A stretch of DNA of 64,000 nt from Adiantum capillus-veneris (taxonomy: Eukaryota > Streptophyta > Polypodiopsida > Polypodiales > Pteridaceae): positions 30,458,946 through 30,522,945 of the forward strand of contig CM043969.1 of the NCBI GenBank assembly GCA_014529385.2. The letters are read 5' to 3'. Under the pieces are notes generated by a model. It worked only from the letters and a program-made list of their open reading frames with translations. It was not told where the DNA came from and did no database searches. Shown piece after piece: positions 41,777 through 52,400 of the stretch (position 1 is the first letter of the stretch; every line of letters begins with the position of its first letter). Made by a program: the position numbers and the translations under genes.

Positions 41777-43627
41777 TTATATGTATTGTTTCAAGAACAG
41801 TCTCCTAAGAGTGGGGTAAATCATTTTTTTCTCCACCCTTAGGGTTTTATACCAATCCCCTACCTTCCCACTTAAGGTTAAGCTTAAAGAATTACTCTTA
41901 TGCAGGTCATTGTGTTCTCCTAGAGATTTGCATATTTGTTCAAACACTTTGATATGCTTTCTCACATCCCCATCTCCACTAAAGTTTTGTGTGAGCTTGT
42001 CTATTTGTACTGCCTTACTTCTAGGTTCTCTATCACCTGTGTTACGCATATTCTCAGCAATAGATCGACCGCGATAGCTTGAGTAAATGTTGCCAGGTCA
42101 CCTAAGTGAGCAAGCATCGTGGGTGAAGGTGCTCCATAGACTACATGTGGAGCAAGTATTGGCATTGGGCTTGGCACATAGGAATCCCTTGGGTTCCAAG
42201 TTTGGTACAGTGTTGTGCCATATGGTGACTCAAAGTTCATATGTGTCACCCTAGGCATAGCAGGCATCGGATGGGACATGCTAATTCTAGCCGATATGGT
42301 CCCATGGAAATAAGAGCATGGGTGTTGTGGTTTTAGAGCATAGGTTGTTGAAACAATGGGAGGGGTAGGAACTTTATGAGTACAAGGACCCATAGGTGTA
42401 TACAATTGGTACACACTTGTAGGTACTATTGTAGGAATTGAGCGACCATGTAGTGGTGCTTTACTAACAAATGAGGTCCATGGCGTGTTTCTTGGCATGC
42501 CTATCATTGGGGTTGGCATGGTAGCCATGGTGTCATCAAGAGAAAGATGAGCTAGACTTGGAAAGGTAAAGCTATCACTTGTGGGATTAGATTGCACGGA
42601 GATCCCTGGAAAAACAACATATGGAGGATCCATTGGACTTACCGAGGGAGTCTCCATTTGCGATAAGGTTGGTTGTTTAGCCTTCCCTGTATCCAAGAAT
42701 CTCATGAGACCCGTTGAAGGCATGTGGATCCCCTTTTTCTATCTCTCTAGCTCAATAACCCTATGGATGATCTCACCAACTCTTTGTTGTTGATCCTCCA
42801 CACTAGTAGCAGCCGTTGTCGATTGTAGGACATCTAACCAACCCACGGGATAGGTGTGACCTATGTATAGGTCGGTTAGAGTTTTTGTTTGTAGTTCGTA
42901 CTCCCAGTTCTCTTTTAGGAACGCTCCATCTAGGATTGAGGTGCTAGGGGTGTCCTTTGAACTAGATGCAATGTGACTCTCTATGGTTTGACCCTTAGTG
43001 GTCGCTAATTCAAGAGCCCCGGATTGCTCTCCTAGAAAGGATATTGACATAGGGGCTTTTGATTTTAACTCTCTTCGTTGCTCTGCCTTGCGTAAGCTCT
43101 CCGTTTTCTTTTCCCTAGCCGCAATGATATATCACTCAAGCTCTTGCACTTCGGCAAGGCTTCTACCATCAGGTAATATAACCTCGGAGGGAAATAACTA
43201 TGAAGATTTAGGGGTTGCAGTGAATGGAGTATTCGCATTCACATTCTCTAAGAGCATGGGGTCTATGTTGGTCATGAATGGCAAATTTACTTCCCCACCC
43301 CCTCATTTATATCGTTAGCTCCATGTTCGGAGCGAGTGGCTCTACTAAAGGTTTCCTTGAGGCGGCTAAGCACACTTGGCCCGTGGACTGTGGGCCCATG
43401 GCATGCATGTCTTGGCTTGAGCTATCAAGATTAGGGATTGGGTAACCCTCCATGATGTTGTAGTCACAGGAAGAGTCATTGGACGCAATATACGGGTCTT
43501 GAGTGGTACTACCTTGGGTTCCCGCTGAGGCCCTAGAGCCTAAGGTAGAGGAATAATGAGTTCTCGTGTAAATGGAGACACTCTTGATGGGCTCCTCTCC
43601 TAGCACATGACCAGAGCGTAGGTGCAT
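41777..43627 (-). pseudogene. gag: B Gag N-terminal and core regions
   Basis: A likely start is Met at 43627 (MHLRSGHVLGEEPIKSVSIY). Pieces 43050-42739 and 42723-42001 are Pro/Thr/Met-rich. 42049-41777 has the capsid-type motif FEQICKSLGEHNDLHKSNSL, LSLTLSGKVGDWYKTL and LRRLFLKQY. Frameshifts and stops separate the pieces (about 43300, 42735, 42010). 41458-41776 is degraded gag core. Confidence 0.75.
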
Positions 43628-44574
43628 GTGACCTTGACACTCTAGAGGTGTTGATGAGTGCCCGTGAAGGCCACTGACCTAGTTTTTTAGGCGTTTACAA
43701 TACAATTTTTTTTATTTTTAGTCCCTTTTTTTAATCGAGTCACACAATATGGTGTGCAGTAGCTCAAAACAAGCCTCTTGGCTAGAGGGACATATCATGC
43801 CTTATAGCCCCTGACTTGATTACATACAACCCTCGGAATCCTAAAACTACTCTTTTCATAGGTGGAGAGAGGACTAGAATTAGTAAGTCCAAAGGGTGAG
43901 TGTGAAGGGGACGGTGGAGGACTTGAGGAACTTGTCCCACATGCCCTCATTCCTTCTTGTAGGGGTAGGGTATATATATAAGAGTGAGTCTATTATATCT
44001 CATAAGACTGAGAAATGAGGCCTCGGCATGGGCATGGGCTTGGGCAATAATCCCGATCTCGATCTTAAATTTTTGTTGAAAACACTCACGCCTCATGCTT
44101 AAATATTTTTGATTTTTTTTTGTTTTTTCGCCGTGCGTGCAGTTTCAGTGGCCTTTTTTTGGGCCACACACACTCTACACCTTTACCTACTCTCCTAAGT
44201 AACCTAACCTTATCTCCTCTACAGCTAACTACTCTGCTAACTAAGCTGAACTACTTTGCTAACTACTAACTGACAATGAAGCTACCTACTCTACTAACTA
44301 CTTACTCATTCACTAGCTAACACACTAACTACTATCTGTACAAATAAAAAAAATGTGTAAAAGAAGACATTGGCAAAAAACACTCATTCACTACTAGCAC
44401 ATTAACTACTAAGTGTGCAAAAAATTATGTGCAAGCAGCCATTGGTAGAAAACAGAGATTATGCAGAAAATAAAAACTTGCAGAAAATAATATTTTCTTC
44501 TTCCTCTTACTTCCTAACACAAACACTCACAGAAGAAGCACAGAGTGCCTCTTGAGCTTCGTGTAGGGCAATTC
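43628..44574 (-). other. B 5' leader, noncoding
   Basis: This is untranslated leader between PBS and gag. It is A/T-rich with short runs of CTAACTACT-type repeats (44230-44350). No frame of interest is seen on either strand. Confidence 0.6.
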
Positions 44575-44594
44575 CCGAACAGTGGTGCCAAAAA
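44575..44594 (-). other. B primer binding site
   Basis: Immediately after the LTR end (CCACA at 44595-44599 on the minus strand) the sequence is TTTTTGGCACCACTGTTCGG. TGGCACC... is a plausible tRNA 3'-end complement. The tRNA is not identified. Confidence 0.6.
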
Positions 44595-44689
44595 TGTGGA
44601 CTCCTGCCACACGTATCGAAGCAAGGGACTTGCCTAACACTGTGTGCGAGCCACAGATGCCTCCAAGCATGCAACTAGCCTAAACTAGT
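44595..44689 (-). repeat. B 5' LTR, PBS-side segment
   Basis: It matches 11771-11865 of the 3' LTR. It is cut at 44689 by copia element C; the LTR resumes at 48378-48888. Confidence 0.9.
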
Positions 44690-44879
44690 AGAAGGGGATC
44701 GGGGAGCACCACAGACGGAGAGTGAGAGAGAGAAGGAGACACACGATGTACAGATATGGGTGGGGAGACTCAAAGAGTGAGCAGCCCCCTATACACTTAT
44801 GCTATGTATAAGGTATACAAGTCAGTGGGCGCCCAGACTCTGGGCGGCCGGGCAAGGCACAGACGCCTATACCCCAGCA
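44690..44879 (-). repeat. C 3' LTR
   Basis: It reads TGCTGGGGTATAGG ... CCCCTTCT on the minus strand, 190 bp. It differs from the 5' LTR by one AG-dinucleotide and two substitutions. Confidence 0.93.
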
Positions 44880-44893
44880 ACCTCCCACTTAAA
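44880..44893 (-). other. C polypurine tract
   Basis: The minus strand AAGTGGGAGGT abuts the LTR start TGCTGGGG. This is the typical plant copia PPT form. Confidence 0.85.
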
Positions 44894-44906
44894 GGCGACT
44901 GTGCCT

Positions 44907-45341
44907 TTAAGCAAGAGAACCTAGTCTAAAGACTACAAAAGGTGAGAGAAAACCGCTCTCAACCGATACCCACTGGCTGGCTGTGATCGTGTGCATTCGG
45001 CTGTCCTGCTCCGTGTATGTCCATACACCACTAGATGTACCGCACACGTACTGCAAGTATGTACGCAATACCTGCATATCTCCCTCGTGCACTATGCCAT
45101 CACCAGTCAACAAACGACTGACAACCCCAACTGCAAATGCTCCCACTGCAACTGCGATATCTGGTCTCAAGATCAACATCTCATACATGAGACCACCGAA
45201 TGCCGATGCAATGCTAGCGGGCCCTACTAGCTCTACGGAGCATGCATCAACATATATATCCCTGGCAATAGGCATCTCTGACTGACAAGGCGTGTCAGCC
45301 ACATGCATCTCTTGACTATCCACAAAAGACGAATCAACCTG
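44907..45341 (-). pseudogene. pol: C terminal RT / RNase H remnant
   Basis: The minus frame 45323-44907 includes ASAFGGLMYEMLILRPDIAV, VGVVSRLLTG and LRTYLQYVCGTSSGVW. This is the copia segment between RT and RNase H (SAVGSLMY..RPDI..AVGVVSR), with a small internal repeat AVGAFAVGVVSR. It directly follows the gag-protease ORF, showing that integrase and the RT core were deleted. Confidence 0.75.
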
Positions 45342-46847
45342 TCATGCAACCTCAGAGCAAACCAGCTGCTCTAGATGTCTGTTGGAAGACATATCCTGCA
45401 CAACTATATCCCCATGCTCACTGTCAAGCATAGAAAGGAATGACTGCATAATCGTTGACATCTCAGCCTCCTCTACAATCATCCACTGCAAACATGACCA
45501 CTCAATCTGCTGTGACTCACTAGAGCTCTCATGCTCTAACTCCATATGCATAGACTCTTGCACAACGTCCTCCTGTCGTGACTCAGTAGAGCAAGACCTC
45601 TCTACCTGTCTATCCTGCATAGAAGTATCTCGCACAACTGACTCTCTGCTTTGCTCAGTCACTAGCAAAGCATGCATATTTGACTCTGTCACCTCTCTGT
45701 GTGACTGCTCAAGTCGTGCCCCAACTGTGTGCACAACGAGCTCACTACCCTGCAACCCATGCAAAGCATCTTGCAACCCATGAGCAAAAGAGACTCGCCT
45801 GCTCTCTCGCTCTCTACCTGGCTGCGTGATCACAGAGACAACACCGTCTCTCCCGTGATCCACATGCAATGGGTAACCTGTACCACTCCTGGCACCTCTC
45901 GCAATCACTAGCGAACCCAAATGCAACGCAAAAGATCGCTCAAGCAACGATACTCGACATCCACTATCCCGTAACTGTCTGATTGAGATCAAATCCCGTC
46001 TCAGATCTGGCACATAACGCACATGACGTAGGGTAAATCTCATACCACTGGGCAAGGACAAACATACGTCTCCTGCACCCTCAATGTCATACACAGCACC
46101 ATCAGCCATGTGCACACAACCAAGTCTCCCACTAGAAAACGTGCTAAACCACTCACGATGCGACGTGACATGGAAAGTAGCATCTGAATCTAGTAACCAA
46201 TGTGAAGACAATGTGCAATCCGATATGCAATCCGTAGACATAAGATCGTCTGAAGACAAGCTAGATGTAAATGTGACATAGCCGTCACAAGCATACTCAG
46301 TAACCACCATACTGATCTCACTAGCGTCTGTCATGCCCAAATCTGCATCACGCATCTGTCGCCTCCGTTGTCTCAAACGCCTGAAACATCGACGCCTAAT
46401 GTGCCCTCTATGTCCACAATGCCAACATGTCAAGTCTCTATGCCGTCGAGACTTGCGTGTGGGACCAATCTCTCCCATGGACATAGAAGTGGGACTAGAC
46501 TCCCCAGTAGACATGGATGTCGCGTACATAGCATGTAAACTCTGCCATAAAGCATGAGTTGTAGTCTCCCTCGAGACCTGCCAGTAAACAGACTCAACCA
46601 GATGCAAATGAATTGTAGACATGGCTAACTCATCAAGATCCTGCCAATTATCATCACGCATAGACTTGGGCTTTGCCGATAAACCAAGCAAGGGTTTATC
46701 CTGCCCCAAATCTGCCAATGCAACAAGCATATGCTCCTTCCAAGCAACAAAATCTGCACCATCAAACTGTGTCAAACCATAACGCTGGAAGTCAAATGAA
46801 AAATCAGCCATAATGCTCACAAGAGAGCAACCAAAAATGAGTAGCAA
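45342..46847 (-). CDS. gag: C Gag-protease polyprotein
   Basis: There are 501 codons; the likelier start is the Met at about 46811 (MADFSFDFQRYGLTQFDGAD), matching copia Gag starts. Domains: copia gag (WKEHMLVALADLGQ, YWQVSRETTTHALWQSLHAM), a CCHC knuckle CWHCGHRGHIRRRC at 46386-46427, and protease WLLDSDATFHVT at about 46164-46199. In the latter the conserved Gly of Asp-Ser-Gly-Ala is Asp. YVPDLRRDLISIRQL and LHLGSL follow. The last 170 residues are Ser/Glu/His-rich with repeated VQESMHMELEHESS-like units. The protease is probably inactive. Confidence 0.88.
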   Translation of the reverse strand: MLLIFGCSLVSIMADFSFDFQRYGLTQFDGADFVAWKEHMLVALADLGQDKPLLGLSAKPKSMRDDNWQDLDELAMSTIHLHLVESVYWQVSRETTTHALWQSLHAMYATSMSTGESSPTSMSMGEIGPTRKSRRHRDLTCWHCGHRGHIRRRCFRRLRQRRRQMRDADLGMTDASEISMVVTEYACDGYVTFTSSLSSDDLMSTDCISDCTLSSHWLLDSDATFHVTSHREWFSTFSSGRLGCVHMADGAVYDIEGAGDVCLSLPSGMRFTLRHVRYVPDLRRDLISIRQLRDSGCRVSLLERSFALHLGSLVIARGARSGTGYPLHVDHGRDGVVSVITQPGRERESRRVSFAHGLQDALHGLQGSELVVHTVGARLEQSHREVTESNMHALLVTEQSRESVVRDTSMQDRQVERSCSTESRQEDVVQESMHMELEHESSSESQQIEWSCLQWMIVEEAEMSTIMQSFLSMLDSEHGDIVVQDMSSNRHLEQLVCSEVA

Positions 46848-48171
46848 ATGTCAACCAAATCAGCCCTAAACTGGCTCGAATTGCATCAACAAAAGTCTGC
46901 AAATATGGTTGCAAATCAGCCCCAAAACAGCCCCAAAATTCAGCTCTTAAACAGCTGCATAAACAAGTCACAAACGTGTCCCAGATCAGCCTACAACTGA
47001 GTCATACATGGACACCTGCAAAGAGGAAACAATGGCTGAAAATTCAGCGCCCAAATAAGCCCTCAAACCTGCCTGTAAACTTGTAAACCTGTAGCTGAAA
47101 CCTGCTGAAAAACCTCAAGCCATTAGTGCTCGAATCCGGCTACCTAGCTCGTAGCCACACAAGCATACATCACAATACTCACCCCTGTAAGTGTGCCAAG
47201 ATAACTGTACGCCTGTCAAACCCGTGAGCTAATCACCAAGCCCACACTGTGTGGTATCGATGCATACACACGCAAAAATCTCCCACCTGCAGAGAACACC
47301 GCACGCAAATGCTGAGTGCAACCGGCAATCTTTACCTAGATCGCATAAATGATGCGCATAAAACTCCTGGGAAAATTTCGCCAGAGTTTCGTCAGTAAAA
47401 CGGCCACAAAACCAGTAACCAAACTGATTGCACGCTCAAAACCATGAGCAACCAAAGCGCATCAAACCGCACTCCAAATGCATGCACCAATCTCCACACT
47501 TTGCATACATAATTGCAAACACCTGCAAATTTAGTACACAAATATCTGCTCTACCCGTGACTACCAAAAAACATGCTCGAGGCATACATTGCCGAACTCA
47601 AAATGCAATCACATTAGTCTCCCTGAGCATCAAACCACATAAAGCATACATCGTATCCTCCCACCTGTGAGGAAACTTGCAGCAAATATCACTCTCACAT
47701 TTGAGAGCAAACCATGTGTGGAATCCTCGACACACAATAAACAATTGCTGCTGCAAAAAATTCAGCGTTCAGAATTTTAAAATTCTGATATGACGAGCGC
47801 GTCCGGAGCGTACCAAAACCCCAAGGTAGACTCCTGGATCACATGTATCCGAGTTCGGGTGTGAAAGCTATGCCAAAAACCTCCGTTTCGGCCCAAAAAC
47901 GCAGCATAAACTGCCAAAAGAGGTCTGAAAAATGCAGCTCCTCATCCGTAGCTCGAATGAAGTTTTTGATGGCTCGAATGGCTTCGAAAGAGGGGTAAAA
48001 CTCTAGGACTCCTGGTGGAAACGCTCTCGGAAAGCTGAATTTGCCGATGCCGAAGTCGAAACCCTGTTTGCACTCTTGAAAGTGCGCGCGCGCGCAGACG
48101 CGATTTCGAGAATGAAACTGGCTCTCCGCTGTCGTCGTAACTGTGCACACACGCGCTCCCTCCGCACCTAC
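46848..48171 (-). other. C leader, noncoding
   Basis: About 1.3 kb lies between PBS and gag. It is rich in repeated CAAATGC/GCAAACC-type motifs (46860-47700), with a GC-rich CGCGCGCGC run at 48083-48093. No convincing ORF is seen. This long leader is kept although pol was lost, as expected for packaging signals. Confidence 0.6.
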
Positions 48172-48183
48172 GCTCTGATACCA
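48172..48183 (-). other. C primer binding site (initiator Met tRNA)
   Basis: TGGTATCAGAGC on the minus strand, two bases after the LTR. It is the complement of the plant initiator tRNA-Met 3' end, used by most copia elements. Confidence 0.9.
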
Positions 48184-48185
48184 AT

Positions 48186-48377
48186 AGAAGGGGATCGGGG
48201 AGCACCACAGACGGAGAGTGAGAGAGAGAGAAGGAGACACATGATGTACAGATATGGGTGGGGAGACTCAAAGAGTGAGCAGCCCCCTATACACTTATGC
48301 TATGTATAAGGTATACAAGTCAGTGGGCGCCCAGACTCTGGGCGGCCGGGCAAGGCACAGACGCCTATACCCCAACA
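48186..48377 (-). repeat. C 5' LTR
   Basis: 192 bp, TGTTGGGGTATAGG ... CCCCTTCT on the minus strand, followed by the PBS. It is nearly identical to the 3' LTR. Confidence 0.93.
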
Positions 48378-48382
48378 CTAGT

Positions 48383-48526
48383 AAGCTCAAAAGATGACAA
48401 AGGTGTGTCACTCATCGATCTACATTTGCCATCGTGGAGGATTCCTTGCCATGAGAAGAAGAGGGAGTTGCCGCTGCACCGCGCTCAACCGCCTCGCTGC
48501 CGTCGTGCTGCCGCAATGCTCGATCA

Positions 48527-48558
<32 letters not shown>

Positions 48559-48888
48559 GTCTCAACTAACACACACACACACACTAGTACACAAAGGAGA
48601 TGGAGCAAGAGCACTCTTCTTGCATTGTACAAATGAGAGAATGAGCTATTTTAGGTTTATATTGACTTTTATATGGGCTTGCCGGTTCACATTTGGACGC
48701 CCACACTTAGCCAATCTTACCCAAACAGTATAGGTTCCAGTTTTAGAGTGCACCTCTCATTGACGATTACTCTCAACCATTCCTACCTACTGGACAAGCC
48801 CGGCCAATAGCATAATATACTACTAGCGGTTCCGACAACCCCAGCCGATAGCTATAGCTATATAAAAGGTGGCCACTTGGTGGTAACA
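48383..48888 (-). repeat. B 5' LTR, outer segment
   Basis: It continues the B LTR from the C insertion (TSD CTAGT at 48378-48382) and matches 11867-12362 to the terminal GGTAACA. It is followed by TSD TGCTT at 48889-48893. Confidence 0.9.
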
Positions 48889-48893
48889 TGCTT

Positions 48894-49800
48894 GCTGACT
48901 AAGACGCTTGAGGTGCTTTATGACTAAGGTGCTTAAGGTGCTCCATTACTAAGGTGCTTGAGGGACTAAGGTGTTCTAAAAGTCAACAAGTATCCCTTCT
49001 CATGAGGGGGCGAGCCCTATAGGGGTCCAATCAACTTCTCGGATTAGCTACAAGGGGGGGTCGACCAAAGCAAGCTGGGGGGGGTTCTTGGGGGGTATAC
49101 TCTTTCTCACACACACTCACATGCTTATTCTTGCTTGGCAAAGTGCAAGAGCTCCATCTCCTTCTCCAAGCTTGTTGAGAAATTGGGAGCCTACACCAAC
49201 ACTCTTGGATATGGAATGCAAATCCAACCAAGAACCATGCTCCAATGCTTAAGCTTTCCATCTTCTCCATCTTCATTACTATGCTATGCTAAGCAATAAG
49301 AGTGATGATAAGTGAGGAAATATTTATTTCTCCTATGAATGTTTCGACTTCATCTTCCCTACCTCATTTCCTGCTAGCTCTCTCCACCTTTGAAGGTGTT
49401 TGAGGCCTTGAGATTGAGGCAGGGGATGGTTAATGATTTTACAGAGATTATGTTATGCTCGTGATGCATGAAGCTTTCCATATTCATTGCGTCATCTAGG
49501 TCACAAGGAACACAAAGATTGTATTGTACCAAGTCTCTCCTGATGGGAGAATCTATAATACAAAAGACTATTGGAGGGGGAACCGTAGCTCGACATAAAT
49601 CTGGTCCTCAATTGTTGTCAAGTTCTCTAACTCTCTCTCTTGAAAAATTATTGTTCATGCCAAGTTAATTAAATATAATGTCTATGTTGCTACCGCTAAT
49701 TAAGTTCACCCTCTATGTTCTCAAAGTAGTCTCATGAAAATGCTTACTCTAATTCTCTTAATTCTGCTAGTCTCAAAGTTCTTAGGCCATTTCCATTACA
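48894..49800 (+). repeat. 3' LTR of A, distal segment
   Basis: It continues the A LTR after B, starting in the CTGACTAAG minisatellite. Landmarks shared with the F LTR (57990-58765): GGTCGACCAA, GCCTACACCAACA, CTTTGAAGGTGT/CTTGGAAGGTGT, GGGAGAATCTATAATACAAA, and the TTACA end at 49800. Short ORFs here have no support. Confidence 0.88.
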
Positions 49801-49859
49801 CTAGTTCTCTTTGTTTTCATTGAATGTGAGGAAATGTCCTCAGATGTTAACTTTCTGTA

Positions 49860-51830
49860 GTCAACCTATTTGCCTCTTCTGCATTTTTTCTTCATTGATG
49901 ATAATATGTGAACTATTTAACTATACATTGGCAAGGTTAATAGAGTTTTCATGGATGCTATTGGACCAGGTTGTTTTAGCTCAAGGGCTACTCATAAAGA
50001 TAAGCTTGAATCATGCTTACAATGCCTATGATGAAGTGGGAGGGAAACTCAACCAGAAAAAGTGTAATGTTGGTGCCAGAAATTGTCACCTTATTGGGAC
50101 ATATTGTGTCACAAAATCGAATTGAGGCTAACCTCAAGAAGGTCAACTCTCTCCTACTCATGGATCCTCCGAATGCTATAGATTTGGTTTCCTTTGTACA
50201 TAAGATTAGGTATCTTTTAGGATGCTTTGTTGGTATATATAATCCCTCCAAAACTTAAGCCTAATAGTAGAAGGTTATCACTGGTTAAATGAAGCACAAA
50301 ATAATTTTTATAAGCGAAATAATTTCTTTCAATGCTACTCTTATCAGCCCTTCCAATAGGGTGAATATCCCTATTGAGCTTGGTATTGATAAACTTGCTA
50401 TAAAATAATTTTCTTATCATCACAAAACTCCTAGGCTATGGAAATTTAAAAGGGAACCTCTCAAGAGGTGTTTATAGGGTATGAATTCCAAGGAGCCAAA
50501 ATCATCTAGTGGATGCTCTACAAGTGGAAACTTCAAGCCTCTTTTTTTCTCTAAAGCTACACTCTGATTTATATTTAGAGAGAGAATCTCTCTAAGATGG
50601 TATTGAGTATTTGAAACAAGGCAATATGGGGTACATATATCCAAGACTCAAAGAGGAAGACACCATGGTAAGAGAGGACCTAATGATGCATGGAAAAAAT
50701 GACATCTTAAAGAGAGTGTGGTAAGAGGATATAGATCTTTTGCTTGGACAATATCAAGGTAAAGATCAGTTATTTTTTTCATTTTGAGTGTGGGTTTTGA
50801 GTGTGGGATGTGCAATTTTGGTGTCAAGAACAAGGTGATTGTCATCTTATGTCAGACCCTCAAAAGTCCATCATTTCTTATGAGGCTTTTGAAAAGCAAG
50901 GGATTGGTGGCATTGGTCCTTTACCAAAATGAAGCAAGGAAAAGAAGTACATGATAGAGGCAATTGAGTATCTCACAAGGTGGGTGGAACCTAAAGCTCT
51001 AAGATCACTTTTGCAGCCGCTTTGGAGTTCCTTTTGTAGTTCCTTTTGTGCTTATTCATGACAAACACCCCAGATTTTGGGTTTCCCATTTGGTTGAGAA
51101 TCTTGGTATTCAACATTGGTTTTCTTCACTCTACTATCCTCAATGCAATGCACTAATAAAGCAAGCTAATGGATTTTTTTTTTTTTGAATGTTGACAATT
51201 TTGTCTTCTAATAACCATGAGAAATTGAAAAAGAAGCTCTCTTGTTGTCTTCGGACTTACCACACTTATTGCAAAGTCTCTTTTCACTTCTCTGCCTTGA
51301 GTTGGTTTAGATTCAACCAATGATTTGCAGTTTCTATCATGTTAAGGTGGAGAATATTAAGCTATGCTTCAACAAAGAATGGAAAAAATTCAACTTCCAC
51401 TTATGGATACTATTGGATAGTAAGAAACTCTATTGGATAGTAAGAAACTAAGAGGGCTGCAAAGTTCAACTCTATTCTTTCCAAGCACATCAAGGAGGGG
51501 GCCTTGTCATGAGGTACGATATCTCTTTGTATACATTTCAAAACAACTTCAAGAAGAAATATGGAAAGGTTCTTATAAAGTCATCAAAGAAAACCTTAAT
51601 GGCACTAACATGGTTCTTATAAAGTCATCTAACATGGCATGCATTAAGCTAATTTTTTGCATTGACGGAGGCAATGAACTCCAGCTCAAGCTCTATTTCC
51701 CCTCAAATTTTAACTACAAATGTCAAAGCACTTTTGATGGCATGCCTACCATCATTTTTCTTGACTTATTGAAGAGATTTTTGAAAAGGATTACTCCCCA
51801 TGGATCTCAGGGCAGTAGCTGATTTTATCC
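49860..51830 (+). pseudogene. pol: Eroded Ty3/gypsy pol remnant H
   Basis: Multi-frame translation gives the RT end (KLNQKKCNVGARNCHLIGT, RIEANLKKVNSLLLMDPPNA, VSFVHKIRYLLG) at 50020-50260. Integrase core residues (GIGGIGPL, EYLTRWVEPKA, HWFSSLYYPQCNA, IKQANGF) are at 50900-51180, then C-terminal SYKVIKENLNGT at 51575-51605. RNase H is missing or unrecognisable between 50270 and 50880. The many stops make it the oldest gypsy copy here. It flanks A on the right. Confidence 0.7.
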
Positions 51831-52400
51831 TTTGTTTGGGACCTATTCCTTAGTGGTTGATTCGCGTGCGATGATTATACTTTCCTTGCAACACCTTGTT
51901 GTCCTGCAGTAGTTGGTAATGGAGCTCAATGACCTGGCCGTAGATGAAGATATAGTGAAATTCTCACAAATACCAGAAGGAGGTAGCCGTGTTGATGGAA
52001 GAAGGAGATGGCTTGCTCTTGAGACCCTCGCTCAAGGGATTCACCATTTAATAACCCCCTATACAACGTGCGTTCGTGGGGTATTAATGTCTAAATGAAT
52101 AAAATGACTCCTTATTTTAAGAAAATAATTCTCAAAATTAAATATAAAAATCCCATATTTTAATGTATCTTTAAAATGTTTTCATTTTAAAACCCCTCCT
52201 ATCAAACTCACGTTATACATTAACATGATTACATAGTGCACCCCCCGAGAACCCTTGGATGATGTGGAAATTTCGAGCCCCAATTTGCCAAGGGCTTCAA
52301 CAACAAAAAATGTGTTTAGCTCAAGGGTTTAATTTTGAGGTAAAGACCAACAAAGCCGGTGTACCCCAAGGCCCATCTATACGAACGTAAATAAGGTGGC
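51831..52400. other. Intergenic A/T-rich segment
   Basis: A 61-codon frame at 51913-52098 has no recognised domain. 52100-52230 is A/T-rich. There is no structural RNA or repeat that I can support. Confidence 0.5.

Larger units (their letters stand above)
44690..48377 (-). mobile_element. Ty1/copia derivative C, internally deleted
   Basis: LTRs at 44690-44879 (3') and 48186-48377 (5') differ by about three changes. The TSD CTAGT is at 44685-44689 and 48378-48382. On the minus strand: PBS TGGTATCAGAGC, leader, gag-protease ORF, then a short terminal RT/RNase H remnant and PPT. Most of integrase and RT is missing, so it depended on another copy for movement. The total of 3.7 kb with 0.19 kb LTRs is small for copia. 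Confidence 0.92.
11771..48888 (-). mobile_element. Ty3/gypsy retrotransposon B with nested insertions
   Basis: B is a minus-strand element bounded by LTRs at 11771-12362 (3') and 44595-44689 plus 48383-48888 (5', split by copia element C), with TSD TGCTT. The order on the minus strand is leader, gag with two zinc knuckles, protease, RT, RNase H, integrase and an extra distal ORF. It is interrupted by D, W/E, C and small inverted-repeat elements. Removing these leaves roughly 14 kb. Confidence 0.9.

Noticed and set aside
44983-46557. Plus-strand frames opposite copia element C
   Set aside because: They are antisense to the Gag-protease ORF and rich in Cys/Ser/Thr without domains.
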